Notes under the pieces: model-generated
Database searches by the model: none
What the model was told of the DNA's origin: nothing
What the model saw: the letters and a program-made list of their open reading frames with translations, nothing else
Shown: one piece after another, positions 36,684 through 50,900 of the stretch
How positions within the stretch are numbered: position 1 is the first letter of the stretch
Layout: the number at the start of each line of letters is the position of its first letter
Translations under genes and position numbers: made by a program
Origin: Apostichopus japonicus
Taxonomy: Eukaryota; Echinodermata; Holothuroidea; Aspidochirotida; Stichopodidae
DNA length: 64,000 bases
Direction of reading: 5' to 3'
Assembly: GCF_037975245.1 (NCBI RefSeq)
Contig: NC_092570.1
Span: forward strand, 9,115,001-9,179,000

Positions 36684-37179
36684 CTCTTTATAACCCTGCT
36701 GCAGAGTTTCTCATCACTAAACCATTTAGAAGCACAGATAGAAAGCAAAAAAAAAAAAAAAAAAAAAAAGTACAAAGAATTGTAGAAAGGATCTAATTGC
36801 TGCAAGTAAACATAACAAAAGTAAGGTCATTTTAAATTCAACTTTCTCATTAAACAAAGACACATTGTCCATATTGTTCTCTGACAACCTTGGCACTCTT
36901 ACAAGCAAAACATCAAGCAAATGGCTAGCATCCATCAACCTCACTTTTATAACAATTTTCGTGAACACCAACATTTTACAAACTTTCTGAAGCTGGGTTC
37001 CATCGGAGACCATATTCACACATGAATGTTTAACTGACCATGGGTAGACCAAGATCTTAGCTAAGGTGCCTTGGTAGAACAAATATCAACAGTCTGAGCC
37101 TTGGTAAAAAATGTTTCCAGCAAAGATCTGGATGCAACTCTTTGAACCTAGATTTAAAACGGTTTCTAATTACATCAAA

Positions 37180-37600
37180 TGTTTGCAAACTCTCTGAATA
37201 TGGATTGATAAAGGTTCAATGTGCATCACATCTCGTAAACCTAATCTAGGTTGCCAGAGGTTCAAATGAAGACTAACTGTATAAAACCTGTTTAACCTTC
37301 AGTTGTTACGAAAAAAATCCTTGCAAGAATTGTGTCTAGGTTGACAAAGGTTCAATGGGTGCCACAATTGTAAACCTGATTGGACTTTAGGTTCAGATGG
37401 TTGAAGTTGAAGACCAAAGCATATCAAACCTGTTTAACCTTCAGCTGTGATGGTTCACCGACAATTGTAAAACATTCCTTGCAAGGATTGTATCTAGGTT
37501 GACTAAGGTTCAATGAGTATCACAATTTTAAGCCTTATTTGACAATAGGTTGAGAAAGGTTCAAATGGAGACCAAGTGTATACAACCCTATTGAACCTTT
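37180..37600. repeat. Diverged tandem repeat, about 160-bp unit, roughly three copies
   Basis: Three successive blocks share GGTTGA.AAAGGTTCAATG, a CACAATTGTAAACCT-like stretch and AACCTGTTTAACCTTCAG. Identity between units is moderate, so the duplication is old. Confidence 0.6.
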
Positions 37601-38950
37601 AAGTGTAATGAGGTGTCAAACTACCCTCACAAAAGGACACAAATTGTTGCTCTTTAGGATATCAAAACAAGGCAAGAAAAAGAAATTTAAAGAAGAAGAT
37701 CCAATTGTTTCTGCAGCCAAACCTCTGCATCATAATAATCGGCAGCCAGAACACATTCATTTAATTACAAAAAAGATGATGTCAATATATAATACCGCTT
37801 TTTCTTTTCTAGCTAAAATATGTACGTGCTTGATATCTGAAAGCGTCTATTTTATCCACTTGATAAATACATCTTTGTCCATCCAGAACTTCATCATTTT
37901 GCATTTTTGACGGTACAACAAATTAGTTTCAGTGACCGGAGAGTCTTATCTCTGTCTCTCTCTTCATCTCTCCGTCTCCGATTCTGTACTCTACTCCATG
38001 AGAAAACTTTTCTCTCAAAACATGAGGGAACAAACGTTGTTCGTCTTTTCTTGGTAACACATGTCAAACAATCACAGACATTGCACAAATGAGGACACCG
38101 TAATGCTAAAAATATTTTCGAAGCTATTAAAAATTCAGGAAAATATTGCTTGTGAACCATCTTCCAAATTTTATTTTCCTAAATGGCGTTTAGCTGAACC
38201 CATCTCATTTTCCAACTCTTCTCGCTAGTTCATACGACATGCATCCACCTATATTCAATCTTCATCCCCCCCACCCACCCTCTCTCTTGAAGTGAAAATC
38301 TTGCTTACTGCATAAAACTTTCACAACTTTCTGTCATCTTACAAGCAAGGGGAGTTTATCCAAGAGCAATTTAACATCGCTTCTTTAAAAGTCTGTTCAC
38401 AGATTTTTCACAAATTTTTCAAAGTTACCACTGCAAAAATGCAAACAGCTTTGTCATGTTCGCTTCGAAAAGAAGAAAAACCGCTCAGCGGAGGTTCATT
38501 TCTTTGTGATTTCAAACGATGTCACACGAATAACTTTTGGCAGCACCGACAATATCTCCTTGCAAACTGAGTTAACCAAAAAGGCCTTTGGGATGTCGGC
38601 CCTAGGCTTTGAAGCTCTGAAATGGTCCATGGAGGGACTTACCAGTCACAGCCAATAGGAATCAAGGTTTCCTTTACTTTACTGACCTTTTAGCAAAGTT
38701 TCAAATGCCACTCACTACATACTCTTAGTCCACACCTGCTCTGCCTTCAATCTAGTCATAGTCATTATTCCGCTGCATCTAAAAGCCTTACGCATTCTCC
38801 TACTGTGTGTGGTACAGTCTCCCTACTGTGGTCCCACAATATTCCACATTCTTCCAAGAGATGCATCCCTTGCAGTACTGCTGTGCTTCCAAGAATGAAA
38901 CTTGTTATTTGTCATTCCTTCCCTGATTTTAGTCGTCTGGGGGTCTTTCA

Positions 38951-39147
38951 CTATGACAGATGGAATGATTGCTGGCCCTCCATAGCTGCTAGTCTCAGTT
39001 TAGTTTCCATTATCTCTCTTGTACTATAATCTGGAAGTTTCAGATAGTTCACACAGGTCATGACGGATGGCAGGAAATTGTCTGGGGATTCGTTCGCTTC
39101 GCACGACTTTCTGACGATGGTCAACGGTGGACTGAGGGATCGGAAGC
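38951..39147 (-). CDS. TRIP12: TRIP12 last coding exon (catalytic cysteine)
   Basis: Encodes [37 protein letters not shown] and the C-terminus EGQQSFHLS with stop TAG at 38951-38953. The cysteine in [11 protein letters not shown] is the ubiquitin-thioester residue of the HECT family. Confidence 0.97.
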
Positions 39148-41932
39148 CTGTCATTTGGAGATTAAGAAAGATTAAGAAAGATTAAGAACAAAGGAAAAGA
39201 TCAACGAGAGACTAAGAAGGAGAATCTTCAAAATGACAGGGAATATAATTACCACTGAAATGATTACAAATAATGAAAAATAATGCTGAAAAATAAATGC
39301 AACTGAGTGAAAATCTTGTATAAAAATTTCAGTAAGAAAGAAATAACACTGACATTTAACAAGAAAGAAAAGAAAAGCTATAAGGTGTCCATGTCTTGTT
39401 CTTGAATCTTCCTTAAATATTAGACTCTTGCCAATGAAAGGCCCCAAGCCTCATACAAGATTATCTCTGCTATTAGAATATCCCACGGTACATGCTGGCT
39501 GATATCTGTCATTACGTGGCCCACAATACCCCAAGACTCATACAAGATTATAGCTGCTATTAGAATACCCCATGGTACATGCTGGCTCATATCTGTCACT
39601 ACGTGGCCCACAATACCCCAAGCCTCATACAAGATTATAGCTGCTATTAGAATACCCCATGGTACATGCTGGCTCATATCTGTCACTACGCGGCCCACAA
39701 TACCCCAAGACTCATACAAGATTATCTCTGCTATTAGAATACCCCATGGTACATGCTGGCTCATATCTGTCACTACGCGGCCCACAATACCCCAAGACTC
39801 ATACAAGATTATCTCTGCTATTAGAATACCCCATGGTACATGCTGGCTCATATCTGTCACTACGCGGCCCACAATACCCCAAGCCTCATACAAGATTATA
39901 GCTGCTATTAGAATACCCCATGGTACATGCTGGCTCATATCTGTCACTACGTGGCCCACAATACCCCAAGCCTCATACAAGATTATAGCTGCTATTAGAA
40001 TACCCCATGGTACATGCTGGCTCATATCTGTCACTACGCGGCCCACAATACCCCAAGCCTCATACAAGATTATAGCTGCTATTAGAATACCCCATGGTAC
40101 ATGCTGGCTCATATCTGTCACTACGTGGCCCACAATACCCCAAGCCTCATACAAGATTATAGCTGCTATTAGAATACCCCATGGTACATGCTGGCTCATA
40201 TCTGTCACTACGCGGCCCACAATACCCCAAGACTCATACAAGATTATCTCTGCTATTAGAATACCCCATGGTACATGCTGGCTCATATCTGTCACTACGC
40301 GGCCCACAATACCCCAAGACTCATACAAGATTATCTCTGCTATTAGAATACCCCATGGTACATGCTGGCTCATATCTGTCACTACGCGGCCCACAATACC
40401 CCAAGCCTCATACAAGATTATAGCTGCTATTAGAATACCCCATGGTACATGCTGGCTCATATCTGTCACTACGTGGCCCACAATACCCCAAGCCTCATAC
40501 AAGATTATAGCTGCTATTAGAATACCCCATGGTACATGCTGGCTCATATCTGTCACTACGCGGCCCACAATACCCCAAGACTCATACAAGATTATCTCTG
40601 CTATTAGAATACCCCATGGTACATGCTGGCTCATATCTGTCACTACGCGGCCCACAATACCCCAAGACTCATACAAGATTATAGCTGCTATTAGAATACC
40701 CCATGGTACATGCTGGCTCATATCTGTCACTACGCGGCCCACAATACCCCAAGACTCATACAAGATTATCTCTGCTATTAGAATACCCCATGGTACATGC
40801 TGGCTCATATCTGTCACTACGCGGCCCACAATACCCCAAGACTCATACAAGATTATAGCTGCTATTAGAATACCCCATGGTACATGCTGGCTCATATCTG
40901 TCACTACGCGGCCCACAATACCCCAAGACTCATACAAGATTATCTCTGCTATTAGAATACCCCATGGTACATGCTGGCTCATATCTGTCACTACGCGGCC
41001 CACAATACCCCAAGACTCATACAAGATTATAGCTGCTATTAGAATACCCCATGGTACATGCTGGCTCATATCTGTCACTACGCGGCCCACAATACCCCAA
41101 GACTCATACAAGATTATCTCTGCTATTAGAATACCCCATGGTACATGCTGGCTCATATCTGTCACTACGCGGCCCACAATACCCCAAGACTCATACAAGA
41201 TTATAGCTGCTATTAGAATACCCCATGGTACATGCTGGCTCATATCTGTCACTACGCGGCCCACAATACCCCAAGACTCATACAAGATTATCTCTGCTAT
41301 TAGAATACCCCATGGTACATGCTGGCTCATATCTGTCACTACGCGGCCCACAATACCCCAAGACTCATACAAGATTATAGCTGCTATTAGAATACCCCAT
41401 GGTACATGCTGGCTCATATCTGTCACTACGCGGCCCACAATACCCCAAGACTCATACAAGATTATCTCTGCTATTAGAATACCCCACGGTACATGCTGGC
41501 TGATATCTGTCATTACACAGCCCACCATACACAGAATGGTGCAAAGGTCACTTAAGGCACTGTGTCTCATACAGGATAAGTACCTCATGACTGATGCGAT
41601 GAGTATACCTGTTACTCAAGGCCCCACGATCCATGCAATTGAGTATCGGGGACAGTACCGTCCCCCAAATGCCACTGAAGGCATAAACTTACCGCCAACG
41701 GGTAATTTTGGACTTCCAGTCACAAACTGCAGGAACATTCTCTGTTCGTCAGCCTTGTATGATGAAAGTACGTCATAGAGGAACTTCACAGCTGGACTGA
41801 AATTCAAGAAACAAACTAATAGAACCTTGAGATCAAGCAATTTCATGTAAATTTAAATGTAAATTAGTGTATCACTTATGCAAAATGGACCACAGCATCA
41901 TTCTATGGACCACAGCATTCCATTCAGGCATA

Positions 41933-41971
<39 letters not shown>

Positions 41972-44900
41972 TTTATATACATCAATCATTTTTATAAAAT
42001 GTAATGAATCCACCAATATATGCTTCTGTTTGTTTACCTTACCATAAAGCACATGGCACCAAACTTTTGTACTGGACTCCAGTTGCCAATACCTGTAAAT
42101 ACATTACACATATTCTTTCTTTTCCCCATTCAGAGAGAATATTCTTATTCTTGATATTATCTGTTAATATATTTAAGATGTTGATTGAATTATGCTCAAT
42201 TTGGTAATCCAATCACTCTAACATATTTGTATTTCACTACCTTGGAAGGGTTTATTTCTCAAGAAGCTTTCACAAAAAAAAAACACATAACAGAAGTGTT
42301 AGACACCACCATCGATCCCAGAAAATACACACACAGCTTGCTACCGTCGGTAATTAGACACTAGTGTATAGTCAGTACATACAGCTGCGTGCAAACCCAC
42401 AGCAGTGTACAAACAATACAGCGATGGACATCTCAGGTCCAGCTAAAGATAACAAGGTATCACATTTCATTACTGTCTGCATTTTGTAGCGACACAAACA
42501 AAACGTCACTTGCAAGCGACAGAAAGTTAGCTTTTTCAGATGGCCGCACGCGGTTTGGGGCGAGTCTTCAATGCCTTTAAGATAACTCACCTGTCATGTG
42601 TGTAGCCATGATCTGGTCTGCAGCATTCTAACAGTATCTTGATGTCCCAAGGTTCACTATTGTCACCACAAAATAAGTTATCAAGCTACAGGAAAAAAAA
42701 AAAATATATAGCAACAATGTTTCTGAAAATATCGCACACATTTATACATACATAAATATATATAGTATTTTGTATAAAGACATCTTAGCCGATTTTCCTT
42801 CAATAATCTATGCCAACATTAAAAACATGCTATCATTTCATTAATACAAAGGCTTACTGATTCCTAACACAGCTCAGAAATGTCTTCTTTTTTTCCAGTT
42901 CACAATTCAAGTAACTATTTTGGTGGATATGACAGGACAGTTCATATTTAATGTCCGAAGTTTAACAGTGTTATCTTTGAAAAATTGTTGTCATGTTTAT
43001 AATGGATGTCAGAAAGCTTTAACCAGAGTTGGAACAATTCCTAACTAGGTTCATCAATGTCCTTCTACATGGTAGGATGGAATTTGCCAGAGTATAATTA
43101 AAATCCCTAGCCCAAACGAAAAATCGTTCTCAATAATATGTTGCAATAAACTATTTTACATGGTTTCAATAGGCCTGTGATAATATTTAGTAAACGTCTT
43201 GAAAAGAATCAACCACGACGTACCTCCTCTGGATAGAAGCTCTGCAAATGTGCTAATGGGAATACTGACTCAAAGCCATCTTTGAATGATTCAAACTGCC
43301 TGGAAACACCTTCCACAAAAGTCCAATGAACTACCAACTGTAATAAAACACAGAATTGATTTAATATCTGAAGTAACAAGCTGAAATCTTGAGCTTGTTT
43401 TCACGCCTTTATTGGAAATGTGGGAAATGCGTCCAAATGGTCCCAAACATATCTGGCCCCACAAATTTGGGCCCAAAGAATGTGTCCCAAAATGCATTCG
43501 CAGTGGAAATAAAAATTTGGGCCCACCTGGCACAAAAATGGGCCTGGATTTTTTTTTGGCCCAGATGGCCTATATGTACCAGTTATCAACCAACAATCGT
43601 ATACCGAGTTTGGCTACTAACGGTTGCAGAGTTATTGCCATAAATACACATGCCAACCTAACTGCATAGGTTCCTTTGCTTCCAGCACGGAACTATAAGT
43701 TTTAGTGTGGGTTAGGGTAATTAAAATAAAAACAGAATGCAAAATTGCATTGTGGTTTCGAAGTAACATGAGCAGTTTTCTTCATGAATCTGACATAATG
43801 TATAGTGAGGGTGTACATGCTTACAAGGTTTTTACAATTTGACCCCTGGTGACCCCAAATGACCCTTGACCTCCACCAAAAACAATAGGCTTCTTGTACT
43901 CAATGTTGTACTTCTACACACTTAATATGAGATTGGTCTGACCTTCCCTTCTTGAGATATTGTGTTTACAAGTTGGGTGTCAAAACGCACTCACACACAC
44001 ACGCCATCATGAATGCATAGGTTACGATTATCATCGAAACCAAATATCAGTTCATTATCATTTTTGGTTTGCAGTATAAACCAAACTTAAAATAAAAGTT
44101 TGGTCCACTGTACAAAATATAAACCTTCAGATTTGTATATCTTTTTTAATTTCAATGGATGCAATGTTTACGTTTGTCTAGGTCACCAGCAGCACTGCAC
44201 CTTTTTTGAGCCTTGTAAAAAAGTGACTAAAAGTTCCCCCAAAAAACTCTTTTCTAGGAGGTTTTACCACTTAAATTTAAGATTAGATGAATACAAAAAT
44301 CTCTGTGAAGCAGCCAGATTTGTTACTTGGGACTAGCCTCAGTGTTAGGATGGAATCTCATCACCGATGACCTACGACTATCAGAAGACAACATCATTGG
44401 CTAGACTCAAGTTTTTTGCATCTACAAAATGTCTTCTATTGAACTTTTCGAAACTGACCAGGAAAAATAAAAAAATAAACAAACAAACACCACAACACAT
44501 CCTTGTCAAGGCGACAACGACCATGGTCATTGTATTAGATAATCTGACCCTAATGTCCATTGACAGCATTGATGACAATAGATAACATTTCTCACCCAAT
44601 ACATGTTCCCCAATGCTTGATAATAAACAGCCAACTGCTCCTAGTCACTAACAAAGTAAACCTTGAATTTATAAATGGTATGTCCCTGCTGATCACCTTT
44701 CAGCAGGCAGTCCCGTTTAACTCTAACAGCAATACAGTTTATTATGAAATTGGAAAGGTCTTTTATGTACATCCCAAATGGAGGCTCAATCCTCTCATCA
44801 TGCATTTCACAGACTACCCATCAAATTAAGCATTTTTGTAATAAAAACGGACCACTCCATGATCCATATCCTGTTGGTTTAAATCATACATTTCAGCATA

Positions 44901-47900
44901 GACAAGGTATGTGTTACAATCACATTAACTAGAATCAGATGCTCAGATTTTTCCCTGATTTAAACAGCATCTTCATCTTAATTTGATGATATTTGAGACT
45001 TACAAACTGTTCTTGCTCAATAAGTTTTATTCAAAATGACACCATAAACTGCAAATGGCAAGTTAATTTCTGAACAAGAAAGCAGTAATTTTTATAAACA
45101 TGCTACAAAGACCCCCCTTCCCCTCACCCCACCCCTCCATAAATCAGTCACCACGGTAAACAATTCATCAACTTTTCCAACAACTTCCTCAAGGGCTTCG
45201 GTTGCTAATAAAATATTACAATATTGTTTTTGAACCTGCCCAGTGTACAATACCGAATCCATACAATATTTCAGAAAGTAATTTTGACAAAAGAACAAAG
45301 CTGAAGTATATTCCAGATATTTTTCTCTCTCAAATGGTGAGGACCCTCACCTGAAGATAATCCTGGAGGTTGTGGATGGTGACACATTCGTCTTTGCCAC
45401 CCTTTTTAAGTTCTATGGAGGGGTATCCTGGGAGGGTAAAATCTAGACCGAGGTCTTCAACAGAACTGCCATCCATTGTAAGATTTTCAAAGGCTTCCTG
45501 CAAGTCTGCTGCCGACTGAAGAAAAAGATTGAAAATATAAAAACTAGCGAAGAACCTGTATGAGTTCAAAGAGATGACAAATACTCATCAAAAAACATCT
45601 AAATATCATGAAAAATATTAATTTTATAATAATTCAGGGATGAGCCTGGGGTAAACAAAAAATCACGGAACTTTGCAAAAATTGCAGTATAGGCTCCAGT
45701 TTGCGTATGCTACAGTGTGTTAGGATAATAGTTTTTGTCACCGAGGTAGAAAAGAAACCACGGATATTCCGCAAATTCGCGGAAAAAGCTCATGCCTGAT
45801 AATTAAGGGTAAAATCCATTCTAATTCTACCTGCAAATAATGACTCTTTGACCAATGAAAGGCCAAACTTTGCAAACTTGGAACAAGTTTAAAGACTAGT
45901 CCCAGACCAACCAAATTCAAGTCCGACTGAAAAGGAACATACAACAGCTTTGCGGTGCATGTTCCTGTCGTGCCCAATGATGAGCTAAGTTTTGTGTTTA
46001 GTTAGCATAATCTACAAACCCTGCTCCAAACTGTGTCCAATTTATCTCATTTGAAATTATTTCATGGTTTTCTACATGATAAATGAACAATTTAAAGAGC
46101 AAGGCATCACGTTTTAATATTGATGACGTCAATGACGAAAGTTCTGTTCTTGAATTACAAGTAGCTAAAGTTTGTGGGAATTCCAGTAATCCACAAAACT
46201 AGGCAACATTTCTTGTTCACCTAATCCACAAAATTAAAATATTTCTACAGCTAAAGAAAGAACTATGGAAAAGCCTAAAGGTATTATAAAAAATCCTAAG
46301 AATGTTTTCTCGCTTTTGCTACTGAAGAATCAGTAATTTTCAGCAGCAAACCTGGCGACAAACTCTGCTGAATTTCTTTTGCCCTCAAGCCAAAAACTCA
46401 AATATTTTTTGATTCATCGAGTGTGATGAAAATAATGACCGTACCATATCTTTGTCTTTAGCCAGTCTCTCTTTCTTGATGACGAGAGATTTCAGCTGAT
46501 GGAAGGACTGTGAAAGAGTTGGGTCTATAAAACGCAGATCAAAGGATGTCAACATCTTCTCCTGGCCCAGCAGCCACTTGTAGAATGGTAAACTCAGAGG
46601 AATATCCAACTGTAAAGATCAAACATCGTAATTCATTCAGAGAGAACACATATGAACTGTGTGTGCGACAACAGGAGGAGACACATAGTCTCTTTAAACA
46701 TGGTAAAGTCACTGATAAATGTTAAGGAAGTAAAGATTTCTCTAGGGTCAAATAATCAAGTCTCTGTGCAGTCAAGTATAATTATCTCTGACTCTTGACT
46801 CTTTTGACTGTTCCATAATTCTTGATATTAAATAAAAAATATCTGATAATTTTGGAAGACTGTGGAAAAGTTTCTACCAAGCACACAAGACAACAATAAA
46901 CTAGCATCTTGTGATTACATATTGAAACTGAAATATTGGCTGTATTTTTCTCATGGCAAGCAAACTAAAAGCACTGGTATGAGTAAACAAGAATATTGTA
47001 GAATGAGAACTACTTATATTTTAGCTGCAGGGACTTACATGGTAAACTGACTTCCATTCCAGTAACTGAAATTAAAATTAGATTTCGCCTAAGCTATGGG
47101 CATATATACAAATTTCTTATTGCTAGCGAATTTCCATCAAAAAGAGTGACCAAACCAGTACAAAGAACAGACGATATTTATACAAAATGAAAGTTACAAT
47201 CTTACCATTCTGGAGTCCATAAGAGCTTTCGCCATGAAACGACCTAAAAATTTGAATTTTGTCTTGACCTTTGACACAGCAGATGATTTGGCATTCCTCC
47301 CTAGCGGGGCTGGGAATAATCCATTGTGAGTGTGTATGTACCTCTTGCCCGAACCTCCATCTGAAGATAGACAGAAGAGACACAAAGGAAAGATTGATAT
47401 AAAAAAAGAGATGTGGAAATTCCTTGTGTCTAACCATATTAATGTCACAATAACTCACATTTACACAAACAAAATAATGATTATTTCCTACAAGAGACTG
47501 TTCGGCCATCTGCAACTGAAAATGTTCCATTTGCATCATCATCATCATTGTACTAATAGGGAGTGTTAGCTCAGTGATTAACGCCGGTGCCTTTCAATCA
47601 TAAGGTCCAGAGTTCGAGTCACTCCAAGATTAATGTACGTCGTCCAGTTACAGAGTTGTTGACAATTCATAATCATGGATGTTAAATATGAATCTAAGAG
47701 ACTGACTTCGGTCAGCTTGCAGCTTTGATAAGCCAATGATGGCTTCTTCGTGAGTTCCTGCTTGCTGGAGGATCTAGAATACAATTGACCTGGTTCTCAG
47801 CCACTGGTCCTAGCATTGTGTTTAAAACAAAGGCAGGGAACAGGGAATGTAATATGCACACAAACTCCTAATGCAGATCAAAACAAAGGTGTCTGGGTAT

Positions 47901-50900
47901 TGAAATTTCCAAGTGCCAAGATAGTCCAAATCTTTAGCAGATACATATTTGGAAGCATGTGACAGTTGAAGAAGGCTTAGCTAAGCTGTTAGTGGCACTG
48001 GGAAGTGACAAAACTGGCCGAATTTGGCAATTTATTGTCGTATTGTGACAGTCGGGAAATGTATTTTGTACTGCCATGCGATTATTTAGACAACATGAAA
48101 GACCTAACCATATATTTGTTTGATTACAAATAAGACTACTAATAGGGCAATGTGTTATGCAATTTTGCTGTACCTTTTGGCTCTGATATTGGGGCAGCTT
48201 CTCCTCTCCAGAGGTCCAGGTCGCTCCTCTGCAGCTCCTTGGAGACGAGAGCGTAAAACTCCAGAGTAGGGCCTAACCCGGTCCCTACCTCACTGTCGTA
48301 CTGCACCTCGAGAATAGCTCTAGAACCTGCAAGGTCTTCCATTACTGACTCGGCTTGTTTCAAAATTTCAGTTCTTGAAACCGTTCTCTGCGATGGGGGA
48401 AAAAACGTATTTCTTTATCGAGTGACCATTGTCTGCAAGTTTTGTTTAACAATTAGGAGTTTATTCTAGCAGATTATTTCATAGAAGATTTAGCAATACA
48501 TTTCTGAGTGGTAAGGGTTGACATTAGCTTTAGGGAGATACATTTTGTGTTGTAATTTACTCAACTTTGAGTGAGGTTATTTAAGGTTAACCAATCCTGA
48601 AGAGGTAGAGGTGTAAACCAACCATAACAATAAACAGATTGGGTAATTTGGCTGTCACTTTGCTGGGTTATTTCTTACATTTTCCAGTAAGTAACATACC
48701 TTCCGTTTGTCAAGCCTTGGTGCTACCCGTTCACTGGTGTCTGATGCCCCTAATTCTGGATTACTGTCTTGCAGTCTCTGCATGGCTCTGTCACGGTCAA
48801 AAGCTGTCCCGTAGAACAACATCTGGCGGGTTTCGAAAGGTAGCAGGAATGGGCTGAAATAGAACGCAGAGCAGTTATGTGTTAAAATCCCTGTGCACGA
48901 CACAGACATCTCCGTTTGCACAGTAGCTCTGCAGCGAGGATAAAACTAGGGAGTGGTCAAAAACCGGTCCGGACCGGTTAGAATACAGAGGGAACTCAAT
49001 AAACTGCTAGCTAGGAGTTGCATTCTTCTCAGAACTAATACGAGACTCACCATGAGATAGCGATTGCATTTAGCCAGGATGGTAAGTTACCGGTCATGAT
49101 CACCAGCGGGTCTTGTAGCTGGCGGTTCGTCTTGGCCGTCAGTTTGCTGTTGATGAACTCGCTGCTGTTGGTTGCTGGTTGAGGAGCCACATCCTATATG
49201 GGTTAAATGAAACCATCAAATCAGTCAACAATAATGCACGCAGTATTTGTAGAGGTTTATGGAAGAGTGCAAACAATGATAACATTTAGTCTGGTGCCAT
49301 CACATGCTCTGTATAGTTTAACTTGCCATACTATGTTCCTACACATATTCTTTTGTCTAGAATGGCTTTTGCTTCTGATCTGATGTCATTCAGCTACGTA
49401 GTCTACCGAACCAAAAACACTGTTTCCATTTGTGTCATCTTTTTTATCTTGATCAGAACCCTTTTTCAGATATAAACATCTAATTGGGTAGGTCTGAAGA
49501 AAACTAAATGAGTGGGTCCACCACTGGTTAGTGGGTCTGTTCATTGATGAGTGGGTCCACCACTGGTTAGTGGGTCTGTCCACTGATGAGTGGGTCCACC
49601 CACTGGTTAGTGGGTCTGCCCATTGATGAGCGGATCCATTCACTGGTTAGTGGTCTGTCCACTGATGAGTGGGTCCACCCACTGGTTAGGGGTCTGCCCA
49701 CTGATGAGTGGGTCCACTCACTAATGAGTGGGTCTGCCCAATAATAAGTGGGTCTACTCAATGGATAGGTAACTTCTACTCATGAGGGAGCAACTCAGAT
49801 TTCAAGATCTGGATAATATACAATATGACAATAACGAGGCTAACTATAAATGCACCATTGTTTAACAAGTATTTTACAAATTGAAAACACACATGACAGT
49901 TCCAACGTCTGTTGAGTCCATGCAATGTCCGCAATGGCGTAACTTCTTCTCTTTAGCACCAAACTTAGACATACCTTCCCCAAGACTTAAAACATATGAC
50001 ACTGATAAGGCAACCTAACAATGCATCTTTTTTCTTCTTCTTCAGTATTTTTACACATTGCAGACACACATGGAAATCATCCTTATTAAACTCACAGAAT
50101 AGAGAGAGTTCCAATGTCTGTTGAGTCCATGCAATGTCCGTAAGAGAGTGACTGCTTCCAGAGACGGGTCTACTATGTTCTTCAGACAAGGCAGTGACGA
50201 TGAAAGATAAGGCTCCAGGAGGGAATCAGACTGAGGACAAACACCATCTGTTAGACAAGTAAAATAAAATAATTAGAATATTTATAAACAAGTACTAATT
50301 GAGAACACACATGTTAAACAATGCCGTGGTACTCTGAGGTGGCAGGGTGGGAGTGTTTGGATTGCTATGTGTAACTGTAGACACAGGTGAACCTATGAGT
50401 TCCAAAGGTATCATCCACACTTAGTCACAGGGAATAATGTATCCTGTATCACATCACCAAATGTTATGCAACTTGTTATACAAGTGCAAAGATGTATGAC
50501 AGTTTATGTACTCAGGTACTGTTATATTTTATACGAGACCAAATTCAGAGCTTTTTAAACTGCTACACGAAATCTGAACACTTAATTCTTCTCTAGGTTA
50601 GTGCAGCTGCTTATGAAAGGAGCAACTTATCAACTGGGCAGCTTTTGGAGTAATTTCAAAGAAATTACAAAGACTACAAACACACAGAGGGAGGGGGAGG
50701 GAGGGAGGGACGAAGGGAGTAAGGGAGGGAGGGAGGTAAGGAGGGAGGGAGGAAGGGAGAGATGGATTGTTGCAGAAACGTATAAACTGGTGACATGTGC
50801 AGAGAGTAGACGGCGCCCGGTCACCATCCTTTCTGGATCCTGCAAACTCCCACACACTTAGGTGAACCTTTCTCTTATGTATACCATTAAAACCTCCATG

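Larger units (their letters stand above)
33854..38950 (-). other. Probable TRIP12 3' UTR and downstream region
   Basis: The sequence following the TRIP12 stop codon (in minus-strand direction) contains no exon I can recognise. A minus-strand AATAAA lies at 38170-38175, about 780 bp after the stop, and is a candidate poly(A) signal. Other signals lie further on, so the 3' UTR length is undetermined. It includes a poly-A run (36748-36769), a CT-rich stretch near 36315-36370, a perfect 8-bp hairpin (36662-36683) and a diverged tandem repeat (37180-37600). Confidence 0.45.

Noticed and set aside
39420-41588. 722-residue open frame as a standalone protein-coding gene
   Set aside because: It lies wholly inside a TRIP12 intron, consists of near-identical 87-bp units whose length is divisible by three, and lacks codon-level evidence of selection. 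I list the array as a minisatellite and keep the open frame as a finding.
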